From the NCBI GenBank assembly GCA_002709405.1, contig PAQV01000051.1:26624-90623 (forward strand): a stretch of 64,000 bases of DNA. Direction: 5' to 3'. Shown here piece by piece: positions 1 to 10,313 of the stretch (the stretch's first letter is position 1; each line of letters starts with the position of its first letter). A program made the translations under genes and the position numbers. The notes under the pieces are model-generated. The model ran no database searches. It saw only the letters and a list, made by a program, of their open reading frames with translations, and was not told the DNA's origin. This stretch comes from Paracoccaceae bacterium. Lineage in GTDB: Bacteria; Pseudomonadota; Alphaproteobacteria; Rhodobacterales; Rhodobacteraceae.

Positions 1-1
1 C

Positions 2-580
2 CTGAAATCGCGCCTGCCCAAGTACGGGCGCCGGCCCGAGGACCTGATCATCATGCCCGGCATGATGCCCATCGTCGGTGCGACCATGCCGGAGGCGCTG
101 GACAAGCTGGCCGAGGTGCAATCCTTCATCGCCGACGAAGGGGCCATCGACATGCTGTCGATGCGGCTGGGGATCGACCTGTCGGGCCATGACCTGGACG
201 GGCCGGTGCCGGATGTGCCCTCGACCGACGGCTCGCGCGGGTTCGCCCAGGCGATCCTGTCGAAGGCCAAGAAGGACAACCTGAGCCTGCGCGACCTGTT
301 CAACCTGGTGGCTGCCGCGCGCGGGCACTGGGTGCTGCCGGGCACGCCCGAAAGCATCGCCGACACGCTGACCGAATGGGTCGACACCGAAGCGGCGGAC
401 GGGTTCATCGTCAACCCCAGCCACTTCATGGGCGCCCTGACGGATTTCGTCGACGGCGTGGTGCCCGAGCTTCAGGGGCGCGGCCGGTTCCGCACGGCCT
501 ACGAGGGCACGACCCTGCGCGAGAACCTCGGCCTGCCCGAGGCCCCTCCCCCTCAGGCCGCCAAGGGGTCGGCGGCCTGA
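2..580 (+). CDS. LLM class flavin-dependent oxidoreductase, C-terminal part (5' end outside window)
   Basis: Frame is open from base 2 (LKSRLPKYGRRPEDLIIMPGMMPIVG...). C-terminus RGHWVLPGTPESIADTL...TLRENLGLP parallels the full-length paralog at 52905-54203. Confidence 0.9.
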   Translation: MKSRLPKYGRRPEDLIIMPGMMPIVGATMPEALDKLAEVQSFIADEGAIDMLSMRLGIDLSGHDLDGPVPDVPSTDGSRGFAQAILSKAKKDNLSLRDLFNLVAAARGHWVLPGTPESIADTLTEWVDTEAADGFIVNPSHFMGALTDFVDGVVPELQGRGRFRTAYEGTTLRENLGLPEAPPPQAAKGSAA

Positions 581-602
581 GGGACGCTTCTAGGGGCGGT
601 TC

Positions 603-1601
603 TTACGACGCGAATGCCTCGGCCGGGCGGACCTGGCCGGGCATGGCATAGGGACAGGCGACCGATTGGCTGTCCGACACCTCGGCCAGCTGCGGCACCG
701 ACTGCCGGCAATCGGCCTGGGCCATCGGACAGCGCGGGTGAAAGGCGCAGCCTTCGGGGCGGCGGGTCGGGCTGGGCGGATCGCCCTGGATCACCTGCCC
801 GCTGTCCTGCCGGGTCAGCGTCGGCGCGGACTCCAGCAGCGCCCGGGTGTAGGGATGCGCGGGGGCGGAGAACACCTGGTCCGCGCTGCCGATCTCGACG
901 ATCCGGCCCAGGTACATGATGGCCACCCGGTCGCACAGCCGTTCGACGACCGACAGATCGTGGCTGATGAACAGGTACGTCAGATCATAGGTCGCCCGCA
1001 GATCCAGCATCAGCTTCAGCACCGTCGCCTGCACCGACAGGTCCAGCCCCGAAGTCGGCTCGTCCAGGATCACCATGCGCGGGCGCAGCGACAGCGTGCG
1101 CGCCAGCCCGATGCGCCGCTGCTGACCGCCCGACAACTCGTGCGGGTAGCGGCGCAGGAAGCCCTCGTTCAGCCCCACCGCGTTCAGCATCTCCAGGATC
1201 CGCGCCTGCCGTTCGGCCCGGTCGCTGACCCCGTGGATCTTCAGCGTCTCGTGCAGGGTATCGCCCACCCGCCACCACGGATCGAGCGCCGCGCCCGGGT
1301 CCTGGTGGACGTACTGGATGTCGGACCGCACCTTGCGCGCCTCGGCCGGATCGCGACCACCCACGTCAAACCCATCGAGCAGGATCGCGCCTTCGGTTTC
1401 CCGTTCCAGCCCCAGCAGGGTCTTGGCGATGGTGGACTTGCCACAGCCGGATTCTCCCACAAGGCCAAGCACTTCGCCGGGCTGGATCTTGAGGCTGACG
1501 CCATCCACCGCCCGCACCAGGGGCTTCGGCTTGGACAACAGGCTGCGGGTGCCGCCGTAATGGGTCTTGAGGTCGACGGTTTCCAGAAGCGGGCGGCTCA
1601 T
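603..1601 (-). CDS. Peptide-type ABC transporter ATP-binding protein (DppF/OppF-like)
   Basis: Walker [10 protein letters not shown], signature LSGGQQRR, Walker B MVILDEPTSGLD, C-terminal oligopeptide-transporter Cys region CAFHPRCP. Confidence 0.95.
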   Translation of the reverse strand: MSRPLLETVDLKTHYGGTRSLLSKPKPLVRAVDGVSLKIQPGEVLGLVGESGCGKSTIAKTLLGLERETEGAILLDGFDVGGRDPAEARKVRSDIQYVHQDPGAALDPWWRVGDTLHETLKIHGVSDRAERQARILEMLNAVGLNEGFLRRYPHELSGGQQRRIGLARTLSLRPRMVILDEPTSGLDLSVQATVLKLMLDLRATYDLTYLFISHDLSVVERLCDRVAIMYLGRIVEIGSADQVFSAPAHPYTRALLESAPTLTRQDSGQVIQGDPPSPTRRPEGCAFHPRCPMAQADCRQSVPQLAEVSDSQSVACPYAMPGQVRPAEAFAS

Positions 1602-2596
1602 GCGAATTCCTCTTCGTGCACGCAGGCCAGCTGGCGGCCGTCGCGGCTGTTCAGAAGCCCCGGACGCGCGGATGTGCAGGCCTCGGTGGCGCGCGGGCAG
1701 CGGGGCGCAAAGCGGCAGCCCGGCGGCGGCGTCAGGGGCGAGGAGACCTGGCCGGGGATGCCGGTGATCTCGGTCGAGCGTTCGGGATGGCAGGCCATAA
1801 GCATGCCCGTGTAGGGGTGGCGCGGGCCGTCGATGATCTGGGGCGTGGTGCCGGTTTCCACCGTCTGGCCCGCGTACATCACCGACACCCGGTCACAGAT
1901 CTGCGCGACGACGCCGAAATCATGGGTCACGAACAGCATCGCCACGTTGTAATCGGCCGCGAGCTCTCGCAGCAGCCGCAGGATCTGCATCTGGGTCGTC
2001 ACATCCAGCGCCGTCGTCGGTTCATCCGCCAGGATCAGCGAGGGCCGCGTGGCAAGTGCACCGGCAATCAGGATGCGCTGGCGCTGGCCGCCCGAGAACT
2101 GGTGCGGATAGCGGTCAAGCGCCTCTTCCGGGTCGGGGATCTGGACCGCGCGCAGGACCTCGATCAGGCGGGCCTTGTGGCGGGCGCGCAAGGATTTGTC
2201 ATAGCGCGCGCCCTTGGGGTCGTCCGGCAGGCCGGACCAGCGCAGGATCTCGAGGATCTGCGCGCCCACTGTGAAGACCGGGTTGAAGGCCTGGAACGGG
2301 TCCTGCGGGATGAAGCCGATCTCGCGCCCCCGGATCTGCTGGGCCTCTTTCGGGTCCAGCAGGTTGCGGCCGCGGAAGGCCACCGTGCCGCTGTCGATCC
2401 GCGCGCCCTTGGGCGGCAGGCCCAGGATGGTGCGGATCAGGGTCGATTTCCCGCAGCCGGATTCGCCCACCAGCCCCATGACCTCGCCCGGTTTCACGGC
2501 GAAATCCACGTGGTCGAGGATCTGCGCCAGCCCGGCATCGCCCTTGACCGACAGTTTCAGGTCGCGGACGGAGAGGATGTCATCGCTCATGGTCAC
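1598..2596 (-). CDS. Peptide-type ABC transporter ATP-binding protein (DppD/OppD-like)
   Basis: [38 protein letters not shown]; 4-bp overlap with neighbour. Confidence 0.95.
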   Translation of the reverse strand: MTMSDDILSVRDLKLSVKGDAGLAQILDHVDFAVKPGEVMGLVGESGCGKSTLIRTILGLPPKGARIDSGTVAFRGRNLLDPKEAQQIRGREIGFIPQDPFQAFNPVFTVGAQILEILRWSGLPDDPKGARYDKSLRARHKARLIEVLRAVQIPDPEEALDRYPHQFSGGQRQRILIAGALATRPSLILADEPTTALDVTTQMQILRLLRELAADYNVAMLFVTHDFGVVAQICDRVSVMYAGQTVETGTTPQIIDGPRHPYTGMLMACHPERSTEITGIPGQVSSPLTPPPGCRFAPRCPRATEACTSARPGLLNSRDGRQLACVHEEEFA

Positions 2597-3429
2597 GACC
2601 TCCGCAGGCGCGGGTCGACCAGGTCACGCAGACCGTCGCCCAGCAGGTTGAAGCCCAGCACCAGGAACAGGATCGCCAGGCCCGGGAAGGTGGCGTACCA
2701 CCAGTGCACCGGCAGGTATTTCCGCCCCTCCGAGATCTGCAGCCCCCAGTCCGGCGCGGGCGGCACGGCCCCCACCCCCAGGAAGCCCAGCACGGCGGCC
2801 GTCAGGATGACAAAGCCCATGCCGACCGTCGCCCGCACGATCACGGGGGCGGCCACGTTGGGCAGGATGTGGAACAGCATGATCCGCGTGGTCGAGGCCC
2901 CGTAGCCCTCCAGCGCCTCGACGAACAGCGACGCGCGGATCTTCTGCGTCTCGGCATAGACCGTGCGCGTGAAGAAGGGCCAGTAGGTCACGGCCAGGGC
3001 GATCATGGCGCTGGTGGCACCCCGGCCCAGGATCTGGGCGATGGCAATGGCCAGGATCAGCTGCGGCACGGCCAGGAAGACATCCGTCACCCGCATGATG
3101 GCCGAGGACACCCAGCCGCTGCGATAGCCCGCGATCAGGCCGAGCGGCACGCCGACGATCATCGACAAGGACACGACCAGCGTGGAAATCGTCAGGGCCG
3201 AGCGCGTGCCCATCACCACCCGGTCGAAGATGTTGCGCCCCAAGTCGTCGCTGCCAAAGGGCAGGTCCGGGCTGGGCGGTTTCAGCCGTTGCAGGATGTC
3301 GCCCCGGTTCACCCGGTCGACATTGTCGACCAGCAGGCCAGGAAACAGGGCCAAGATGACAGCGATCACGACGATGAGCAGGCCAAGCACCGCCGGCACA
3401 TCGCGCAGGAATTTCTTGAGCATCAGCAT
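2593..3429 (-). CDS. Peptide-type ABC transporter permease (DppC-like)
   Basis: PFGSDDLGRNIFDRVVMGTRSAL and EALEGYGASTTRIMLFHILPN motifs typical of DppC permeases. Confidence 0.93.
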   Translation of the reverse strand: MLMLKKFLRDVPAVLGLLIVVIAVILALFPGLLVDNVDRVNRGDILQRLKPPSPDLPFGSDDLGRNIFDRVVMGTRSALTISTLVVSLSMIVGVPLGLIAGYRSGWVSSAIMRVTDVFLAVPQLILAIAIAQILGRGATSAMIALAVTYWPFFTRTVYAETQKIRASLFVEALEGYGASTTRIMLFHILPNVAAPVIVRATVGMGFVILTAAVLGFLGVGAVPPAPDWGLQISEGRKYLPVHWWYATFPGLAILFLVLGFNLLGDGLRDLVDPRLRRS

Positions 3430-3439
3430 GGGGCGGCTT

Positions 3440-4450
3440 TCACATGGTCTCGGCGACGCGCGGGTCCAGAAGGCCCTGGGTCATGTCGACAAGGATATTC
3501 ACCACGCCGTAGATCGCGCCGATCACCAGGGTGACGGCCAGTACGGCATTGAAATCCGAGGTAAAGATCGCCTCGACCAGGTAGGATCCCAGCCCCGGCC
3601 AGTCAAAGACGGATTCCACGGCCACCGCAGAGGACACGAAGGCCCCGAACAGCAGCCCGATCTGGGTGACCGGCGTGACCAGCGAATTGCGCAGCACGTA
3701 GGGCATCAGGATCCGCCGGCGCGGATAGCCCACGGCCTGTTCATAGGCGGCATATTCGCTGTGCATCGCGGCCACGACAGCCGAGCGGGTGAACCGGGCG
3801 ATGGTGGCGATCCCCCCAAGCGAGATCGTCACGGCCGGCATGACCAGATGCAGGAAGGCGTACCAGAAGGTGGCGAACTGGCCGGTGACCAGGGAATCCA
3901 CCAGGTACAGCCCTGTGATGTCAGGCGGCGGGGTCCAGCCGGTGGGCAGGCGCCCGCGCAGGGGCAGGATTTCCAGGCCCATGGAAAAGACCAGCTGCAG
4001 CATGATGGCGAACCAGAACGACGCCGTGGCCAGCCCGGCCACCGACACCACGCGCACGGTGTGATCGAAGATCGAGTTCCGCCAGATGCCGGCCAGCGCG
4101 CCGAAGGTAATGCCCAGCACCGAGGCCAGGACAAGGGCCACGATGGTCAGCTCCAGCGTGGCGGGCAGCCGGTCGAGAATGTCGATGCCGACCGGGCGTT
4201 GCGAATAGGCCGATACGCCGAAATCGCCATGCGCCGCGCGCACCAGATAATCCCAGAACTGCACGGGCAGCGGATCGTTCAGGCCCAGATCCTCTCGGAT
4301 CCGTTCGATCATTTCGGGCGTGGCGTTGTCTCCGGCGATGGCCGCCGCAGGATCGTTGCCGCCGAGGCGCAGCATGAGGAACGTCAGCAGAAGCAGGCCC
4401 AAGAGGACCGGGATGATCAGGATCAGCCGACGGATGAGAAACAGCAGCAA
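3440..4450 (-). CDS. Peptide-type ABC transporter permease (DppB-like)
   Basis: Multi-TM; EQAVGYPRRRILMPYVLRNSLVTPVTQIGL EAA-loop motif, VESVFDWPGLGSYLVEAI. Confidence 0.93.
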   Translation of the reverse strand: MLLFLIRRLILIIPVLLGLLLLTFLMLRLGGNDPAAAIAGDNATPEMIERIREDLGLNDPLPVQFWDYLVRAAHGDFGVSAYSQRPVGIDILDRLPATLELTIVALVLASVLGITFGALAGIWRNSIFDHTVRVVSVAGLATASFWFAIMLQLVFSMGLEILPLRGRLPTGWTPPPDITGLYLVDSLVTGQFATFWYAFLHLVMPAVTISLGGIATIARFTRSAVVAAMHSEYAAYEQAVGYPRRRILMPYVLRNSLVTPVTQIGLLFGAFVSSAVAVESVFDWPGLGSYLVEAIFTSDFNAVLAVTLVIGAIYGVVNILVDMTQGLLDPRVAETM

Positions 4451-4521
4451 CGGGTCTTTCCTTCAGGTCTTCACGTGTCACCCGCCCGGCCGCGGAACAT
4501 GCGGCCGGGCGGCAAGGGGGA

Positions 4522-6093
4522 TCAGTCGCTGACCGAAATCCAGCGGAAATCGGCGCCCGAGCCCACGGGCGAGAACTTGAAGTTCTCGATCCGGTTGCTC
4601 AGCCCGCGCTGTGCGACGGTGTTGTAGATCCAGACGTCGGCCGCCTCGTCGACGATGATGCGGTAGGCGTCCTTGTAGAGCTCGGCCCGCGCCGCCTGCT
4701 CGGTCTCTTCCCGGGCCTGGCGCAGCAGGGTGTCGACCTCGGGGTTGGTGTACCACGAAGACGCCTTCCAGGTGCCGTGGAACTGGCTGTCGTACATCTG
4801 GCCGATCCAGTTCTCGGGGTCGACGAAATAGGTCGAAACCCAGTGGATCCACATGTCCGGCGTGGTGTCGACGCTGGCGGTCGAACTGGTCACGTTGGCC
4901 CAGGTGTCGCCGACGATTTCCAGGCTCAGCCCCAGTTCGTCCATGCCCTGCTGCATCAGCTGGGCGACCTGCGTGGTCTGGTCCAGGTGCGCCTGGATGT
5001 GGATCTTCATGTCGCGGTCCATCTCGACCCCGGCCTCGCGGGCGGCGTCGCAATGCTCCTTGGCCTTGTCCATGTCAAAGCTGTAGCCCGCGACATCCTC
5101 GGGCACGCCCCACAGGTTGCCGGGCAGAGGCCCGACGTTGCGTGCGACCTGGCCTCCCAGGATGACGTCGATGAAGCCGGAATAGTTGAAGGCGTAGCTG
5201 ATGCACTTGCGGAAATCGACGTTGTCGAAGGGCGCCTTCTGGTTGTTCATCCGGATGACCATGATCCGCATGGATTCATCGCGCTGCACATGGGCGTTGT
5301 CCGAGCCTTCGATCTGGGCGGTATGGTCCGCGCCCAGGTAGCCGTCGGTGGAATCGATGTCTCCGCGCAGCAGCGACAGGATCCGGGTCGAGTTCTCGGA
5401 GATCGTGGGCACATGGACCACGTCCACCGGGTTCGGGTTGTCGTCCCAGCCGTAGAAATGGTTTTCGTTACGGGCGAAATCCACGTTTTCCAGCGGCTTG
5501 TAGGTTTCGGGGTCCAGGATGTAGGCGCCCGAACCGGCCTGGTGCGAGGCCAGCCAGGCCGTGCCCTTGTCGCCGTCCACCTCGTGTTCCATGACCACTT
5601 TGGAGTTCAGGATCGACACCAGAGGGATGACCGCCAGGAAGGGCGCATAGGGCTTGTCGAGCACGAACCGCGTGGTCAGATCATCGACCTTGCTGACGTT
5701 CTCGGGCTGCAGCACCGGCGTGAGGCCTCCCGACGGGCCCTGCCCCAGCTCCAGCAGGCGCTGGAAGCTGTAGACCACGTCGTCGGCCGTCATCGGCGTG
5801 CCGTCGGTGAAGGTGATGCCGGGCTTCAGCGTGAAATCCCAGGTCAGCCCATCTTCGGACACGGTGTGGGAGTCGGCCAGCCAAGCGGTCAGCTCGGGCG
5901 GGTTGCCGACATAGCGGTAGAGGCCGTCATAGGCGTTCAGCATGAACAGCTGCATCGGGACGTCATAAACCACGTGCGGGTCCAGGCCCTTGGGGGTGCT
6001 TTCGCCCCAGACGATGGTCGACTGGGCGTGCACCATGCTGCCGGCCAGGCAGGTGGTGGCGGCCAGCAGGAATTGACGGAACTTCATCTTCAT
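4522..6093 (-). CDS. ABC transporter substrate-binding protein, family 5 (peptide type)
   Basis: Start taken at MKMKFRQFLLAATTCLAGSMVHAQ (signal peptide) with aggaga SD; TWDFTLKPGITFTDGTPMTADDVVYSF motif. Confidence 0.93.
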   Translation of the reverse strand: MKMKFRQFLLAATTCLAGSMVHAQSTIVWGESTPKGLDPHVVYDVPMQLFMLNAYDGLYRYVGNPPELTAWLADSHTVSEDGLTWDFTLKPGITFTDGTPMTADDVVYSFQRLLELGQGPSGGLTPVLQPENVSKVDDLTTRFVLDKPYAPFLAVIPLVSILNSKVVMEHEVDGDKGTAWLASHQAGSGAYILDPETYKPLENVDFARNENHFYGWDDNPNPVDVVHVPTISENSTRILSLLRGDIDSTDGYLGADHTAQIEGSDNAHVQRDESMRIMVIRMNNQKAPFDNVDFRKCISYAFNYSGFIDVILGGQVARNVGPLPGNLWGVPEDVAGYSFDMDKAKEHCDAAREAGVEMDRDMKIHIQAHLDQTTQVAQLMQQGMDELGLSLEIVGDTWANVTSSTASVDTTPDMWIHWVSTYFVDPENWIGQMYDSQFHGTWKASSWYTNPEVDTLLRQAREETEQAARAELYKDAYRIIVDEAADVWIYNTVAQRGLSNRIENFKFSPVGSGADFRWISVSD

Positions 6094-6769
6094 ACTTCTC
6101 CTGGTTGGAATTGCGGGGCCGAAAACGGCGGTTTCCGAGGGCATCGAGCGGGGAGCAGGGGCGGCTTTGAGGTGCAGAGGCCGTACAATGTACGCACTTT
6201 TGCAAGACGTATCATGCCACCTGTCAAACTCCAAAAACTTGAACTTTCCATGAGGCTTACTATCGTTCTGCGCGCGCCATCAGGGCGTTATCCGGCACGT
6301 GAACGCACCCCGGCCGGATTGCGGCGGATAGCCATCCGGCACAGAAACGCGACCGCGACATCAAGCGGATGGCGCGCGTCCCACACCTGCCAAGACACAG
6401 ATCCCCAGCCATTCTTGCCCCATATTACAATATACTGACAGACACTCTTCACGGCCCCGCCGGGTCAAGCGCTACACGGGCCCAGGGCCGCCCGTCAGGG
6501 GGAAAACCGCCAAATGGAAGAAAACTGCGCAGGAAGCGGGCAGCCTGCCAGAGACATCAGCGATGTGTGTCCGGCACAGCCTCCGGCTGTTTCATCTCTG
6601 AAACGGCAAATGTCGAAGGATCGTAGGCCCAAGCGGCCATGAAGGAAATTTCACCGGGATGATGCGAAAATTTCAGGTCCGTAAGTATGGCCTTTTACAA
6701 AGCCGCCCATGGCGACCACGGCGCCATGAAACGACGCGTTGCGGACCGGAGCAAACCGGTCGCCACCCG

Positions 6770-6795
6770 GGTGTTTTCATTGTCATGAAAACGCC
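6770..6795. terminator. Inverted repeat (GGTGTTTTCAT-tgtc-ATGAAAACGCC), terminator-like, downstream of the minus-strand esterase
   Basis: 11-bp stem with one G-U pair, 4-nt loop; just past stop at 6806; no strong U tract. Confidence 0.45.
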
Positions 6796-6805
6796 TCCCC
6801 CACGG

Positions 6806-7771
6806 TCACAACTCCGCAACGGCCGTTTCAATCGTTGCCAGCAGCGATTGGCGGAAGGCTGCGCCATGGTCCAGACCGTCGAACAACAGGTCCTGCCCGG
6901 GCACGTCATGCGACCGGAGCGTCCAGACAAGCTGATCCAAGGCGTCCTTGGGCATCGCCTCTCTCATGCGGATCATCCGTTGCACCGCCTCATCCGTCGG
7001 CCGCGCCTTCGGCGCATATTCGGCCGTGCCGGAATGGATGTCGATCCGCGGCGGATCCTGGATGCCCCCGTCCACCAGGGCCATGGTCTGGCGGAAAAAC
7101 GCACTGTCGTTCCACCAAAGCGACGGGCTGGCCGATACGAAACGGGCAAACCCGCCCCTGTCATACAGCGCCGCCCGAAGCACACAGAGACCACCGTAGG
7201 AATGCCCCCAAAGCGTGCGCCGGGTGGGATCGAGCGGGGCCAGGGCCTCGGCCCCGGGCAGGATGTCGCGCACGAGCCTGTCGAGATAGACATCCACCGC
7301 GCCCCCGGGACGACCCATCGGATCCTGTAGCGAGCCTCCGCCCGGGTGCGGCGGCGTGTAATCGCGCGTGCGCTCTGTCATCGCGTAGAGGGTGTCGACG
7401 TCGTATCCGTGGGTCACGATCGCGGGACCGCCTGCATCGGCCAGCCTGGCCAGCAGCGGCGCGTCGATCAGCGTTTCCGCCGCGCGGCCGTCCAACAGGT
7501 GCAGCGCCGGAAAGCCGGCCTTGGGCGCGGCCCCACGCGGCCAGGCCACCCGGACCAGGTGATCGGCCCCGCCTCGCGGGCCGGGCAGCCGGAAGGATCG
7601 GCTGTGAAAATGCTCGGATGCGAGCTCCAGCGCCGTCGGGCCCTCGACATCCTGTGCGGGCTGGGCACCTGACCCTGCCTCCATACCTGACGCGCCCGTT
7701 CCGGCAAAGCGCTGTCCTGTGCTGGTCATCTCTGCTTGCTCCCTTCCCAAGCCCATTGCTGCATGGCTCAT
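6806..7771 (-). CDS. Alpha/beta hydrolase, siderophore-esterase (IroE/BesA/Fes C-terminal) like
   Basis: LWGHSYGGLCVLRAAL nucleophile elbow (GHSYGG), SPSLWWND motif typical of esterase D/IroE family; next to TonB receptor. Confidence 0.8.
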   Translation of the reverse strand: MSHAAMGLGREQAEMTSTGQRFAGTGASGMEAGSGAQPAQDVEGPTALELASEHFHSRSFRLPGPRGGADHLVRVAWPRGAAPKAGFPALHLLDGRAAETLIDAPLLARLADAGGPAIVTHGYDVDTLYAMTERTRDYTPPHPGGGSLQDPMGRPGGAVDVYLDRLVRDILPGAEALAPLDPTRRTLWGHSYGGLCVLRAALYDRGGFARFVSASPSLWWNDSAFFRQTMALVDGGIQDPPRIDIHSGTAEYAPKARPTDEAVQRMIRMREAMPKDALDQLVWTLRSHDVPGQDLLFDGLDHGAAFRQSLLATIETAVAEL

Positions 7772-7877
7772 GCCCTCGTGCCCCCATCGGATATTGAAAC
7801 GCGCCGCGATTACCTGCGGCGCGTTCCGGTCTTGCTGGCCTTCGCCTGGGTCGACCGGGCGGAAGACTGGATCAAGG

Positions 7878-9950
7878 TCAGAACGACGCCGTCAGACCCA
7901 GCCAAAGACGGCGGCCTTCGGCCACGGTGTTGTAGTCCGCGCTGTCAATGCGGACGTCGGCCAGGTTGTAGATGGCCCCGTTCAGGGTCAGGCTGTCGTT
8001 GATCTGGTACGAGGCCCCGACATCCAGCATGGTGTAGGCGTCGTACTTGTAGGCGATGACGTCTCCGTCGGCATTGGTCTTGTAGGGCGTCCCGTTCGAC
8101 CCGATCCGTGCGCCCGCATTGATTTCGTCACCGTGGTAGATGATCCGCGCCCAGGCATCGAGACCGGGGATCGGCGTGTACCAATCCGCCCGCAGGCTGG
8201 CCATGTGGGCCGGCGTGCGGGTCAGGGGCAGGCCCTCGTAGGTGCCGGATTTCTGCTCGCTGTCGGTATAGGTGTAGGTCGCGCGCATCGAGATCGCTTG
8301 GGACACGTCCCAGTTCGCCGCCAGCTCGATGCCCTGGACCTGCGCGTCCTGGACGTTTTCCCATTCCCAGAGGTTCTTGGTGACCCCGTCCAGCACGACC
8401 GTGTCGCCGGTGTTGTAGCTTTCGATCTTGTCGCGGAAATCGGTGTGGTAGGCCGTGGCCGACACTTCCCAGGCCGCCTCCGTCCAGATCGCGCTGATCT
8501 CGTAACTGGTCGAGGTTTCCGGCTGAAGGTCCGGGTTGCCGACGATGGTGCCGATGCCCCCTTGGGTAGCGTAGTAATAGCCCTCTGTCGTGGACCGCAG
8601 GTCAGGCGCCTTGTAGCCGGTGGACACGCCGCCCTTGACGGTCAGCCGGCTGGTTGCGCTCCAGACCGCGTAAAGGCGCGGGCTGATGTTGGTGCCGTAG
8701 TTTTCGTGGTTGTTGACCCGCGCACCGCCGGTCAGGGCGAAATCGGGCGTGATCTGCCATTCGTCCTCGGCGAAGACCGACCATTGGTAGGCCGAAAAGG
8801 TTTCATATTCATCGCTTTGCGTGGCCGAGTTCAGGTCATAAAGCGAGGAATTCAGGTACTGCCCGCCGAAGACGAACATGTGCTCTCCAGCGAGGCTGAC
8901 GGGCAGCGTGAACTTGGCGTCGGCCACGGTATTGGTGATCTCGGGTTCGCGGCCCGAATTCACCAGCTCTTCGCCGACATCGCCCGAATAGGTCACGCGC
9001 TTCCCGATTTCCTGCTGGATCGACAGGTCGGCACTGACCCCGCCCCAGTAACCGGAATAGGCGGCCAGGTAATGTTCGCGGGTATGGGTGACTTCGCTGT
9101 TCGACGCCCGCGCGTAATCGGGATCGACCGACGTGCCGATCGAGTTCGTGTTCTCGACCCGCGACCGCCCGGCCTCCAGTTCGATCGAGTGATCGAGGTT
9201 GAAGGCATAGGTCAGCCGCCCGGTCAGGTCGACGTCATCGGAGGCTCCGGGCCCGTAATAGACCTCGCTTTCCTGCTGGTCATACCGGCGGCCCCACATC
9301 TGCAGGCCAAGCCGTTCGGTCAGCGGGCCGGTCAGGTAGAACGATGCCTGGGCAGAGGCTCCATCGCGGGAATGCTGGGGCACGGTGGCCTCGATCGTGG
9401 TGGAGCCGGACCAGACATCCGCCACGGGCTTGGTGATGATATTGATCACGCCGCCCATCGCGTCGGACCCGTAAAGCGAGGATTGCGGGCCCCGCACGAT
9501 CTCGATCCGTTCGATGGCAGCCACGGGCGGGATCCAGCTTTGCTCGACACCGGCGCTGCCATTGGGCCGGGATTCCCGCGTGCCCTGGCGGCGGCCATCG
9601 ACAAGGATCAGGGTGTACTGGCCGGGCAGACCCCGAATGCTGATGTCTTCCTCGTCCGCAGTGCCCGTCACCACGACGCCCTGCACGCCGGCCAGGACGT
9701 CGGTCAGGTCCGTGACGTTGGACTTTTCCAGCTCTTCGCCGGTGATGACCGTCGTGCTGCCCGGGGCCTCGGCGATCGTCTGGTCGAAGCCTGACGGCGT
9801 CAGGACAATGGTGCCAAGGAAATTCTCGTCCTCTTGCGCGGCAGCGGCAAAGGGAAGAGCGCCCGACAACGCGACAATGGCGGTTGTCTGGGCAAGGCGC
9901 CAACGGCACGGCGTAACGTGGGCCGCAGGCGCAAGAGTGCGAGCAGTCAT
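7878..9950 (-). CDS. TonB-dependent siderophore-type outer membrane receptor
   Basis: Plug domain (IRGLPGQYTLILVDGRRQGTRESRPNGS), NPDLQPETSTSYE, C-terminal aromatic ending ...GLTASF. Confidence 0.95.
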   Translation of the reverse strand: MTARTLAPAAHVTPCRWRLAQTTAIVALSGALPFAAAAQEDENFLGTIVLTPSGFDQTIAEAPGSTTVITGEELEKSNVTDLTDVLAGVQGVVVTGTADEEDISIRGLPGQYTLILVDGRRQGTRESRPNGSAGVEQSWIPPVAAIERIEIVRGPQSSLYGSDAMGGVINIITKPVADVWSGSTTIEATVPQHSRDGASAQASFYLTGPLTERLGLQMWGRRYDQQESEVYYGPGASDDVDLTGRLTYAFNLDHSIELEAGRSRVENTNSIGTSVDPDYARASNSEVTHTREHYLAAYSGYWGGVSADLSIQQEIGKRVTYSGDVGEELVNSGREPEITNTVADAKFTLPVSLAGEHMFVFGGQYLNSSLYDLNSATQSDEYETFSAYQWSVFAEDEWQITPDFALTGGARVNNHENYGTNISPRLYAVWSATSRLTVKGGVSTGYKAPDLRSTTEGYYYATQGGIGTIVGNPDLQPETSTSYEISAIWTEAAWEVSATAYHTDFRDKIESYNTGDTVVLDGVTKNLWEWENVQDAQVQGIELAANWDVSQAISMRATYTYTDSEQKSGTYEGLPLTRTPAHMASLRADWYTPIPGLDAWARIIYHGDEINAGARIGSNGTPYKTNADGDVIAYKYDAYTMLDVGASYQINDSLTLNGAIYNLADVRIDSADYNTVAEGRRLWLGLTASF

Positions 9951-10313
9951 CGCAGTCTCCTGTATTGTGCTGAATTTGCACGTGGGTAGACTTGATGATC
10001 GTCGTCCTAGAGTGCTGACCGGCTGCTACGCCGAAGCGGGATCCGGCTCAAATCGGTTTGAGCACGTTGTGACAGAATAGTCGCACCGGCTGCCGCCCGC
10101 CCCCAATCCCGCAAAGGAATTCATCATATACGAAAAGACCAAGTTAATATTCGGGCATTCTCGAAAAAGATGCGCCGCCCGCGTAGCTGGCCCGATTGTG
10201 TGTGCACATCCGACTTCCTAGCGTTCTCACAACCCCGTGTGCCGCGTGCTGAACGCCGTTTCATGCGCGCGGGTGCCGCACAGATCAGACCATTCACAAC
10301 AGGAAGCGCTATC

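Noticed and set aside
666-1814. Long plus-strand ORF opposite the ABC ATPase gene
   Set aside because: Antisense shadow ORF of a high-GC gene; His/Arg/Gln-rich translation with no family motifs, while the minus strand encodes clear ABC ATPase motifs.
6181-6200. GTACAATGTAC mini-palindrome as a TetR-type operator
   Set aside because: Only 11 bp and without the TTTTTAGT/ACTAAAAA arms of the other two sites; kept only as part of the ABC/LLM shared motif.
7719-9794. 691-aa plus-strand ORF
   Set aside because: Mirror ORF of the TonB receptor gene, which has unambiguous plug and barrel motifs.
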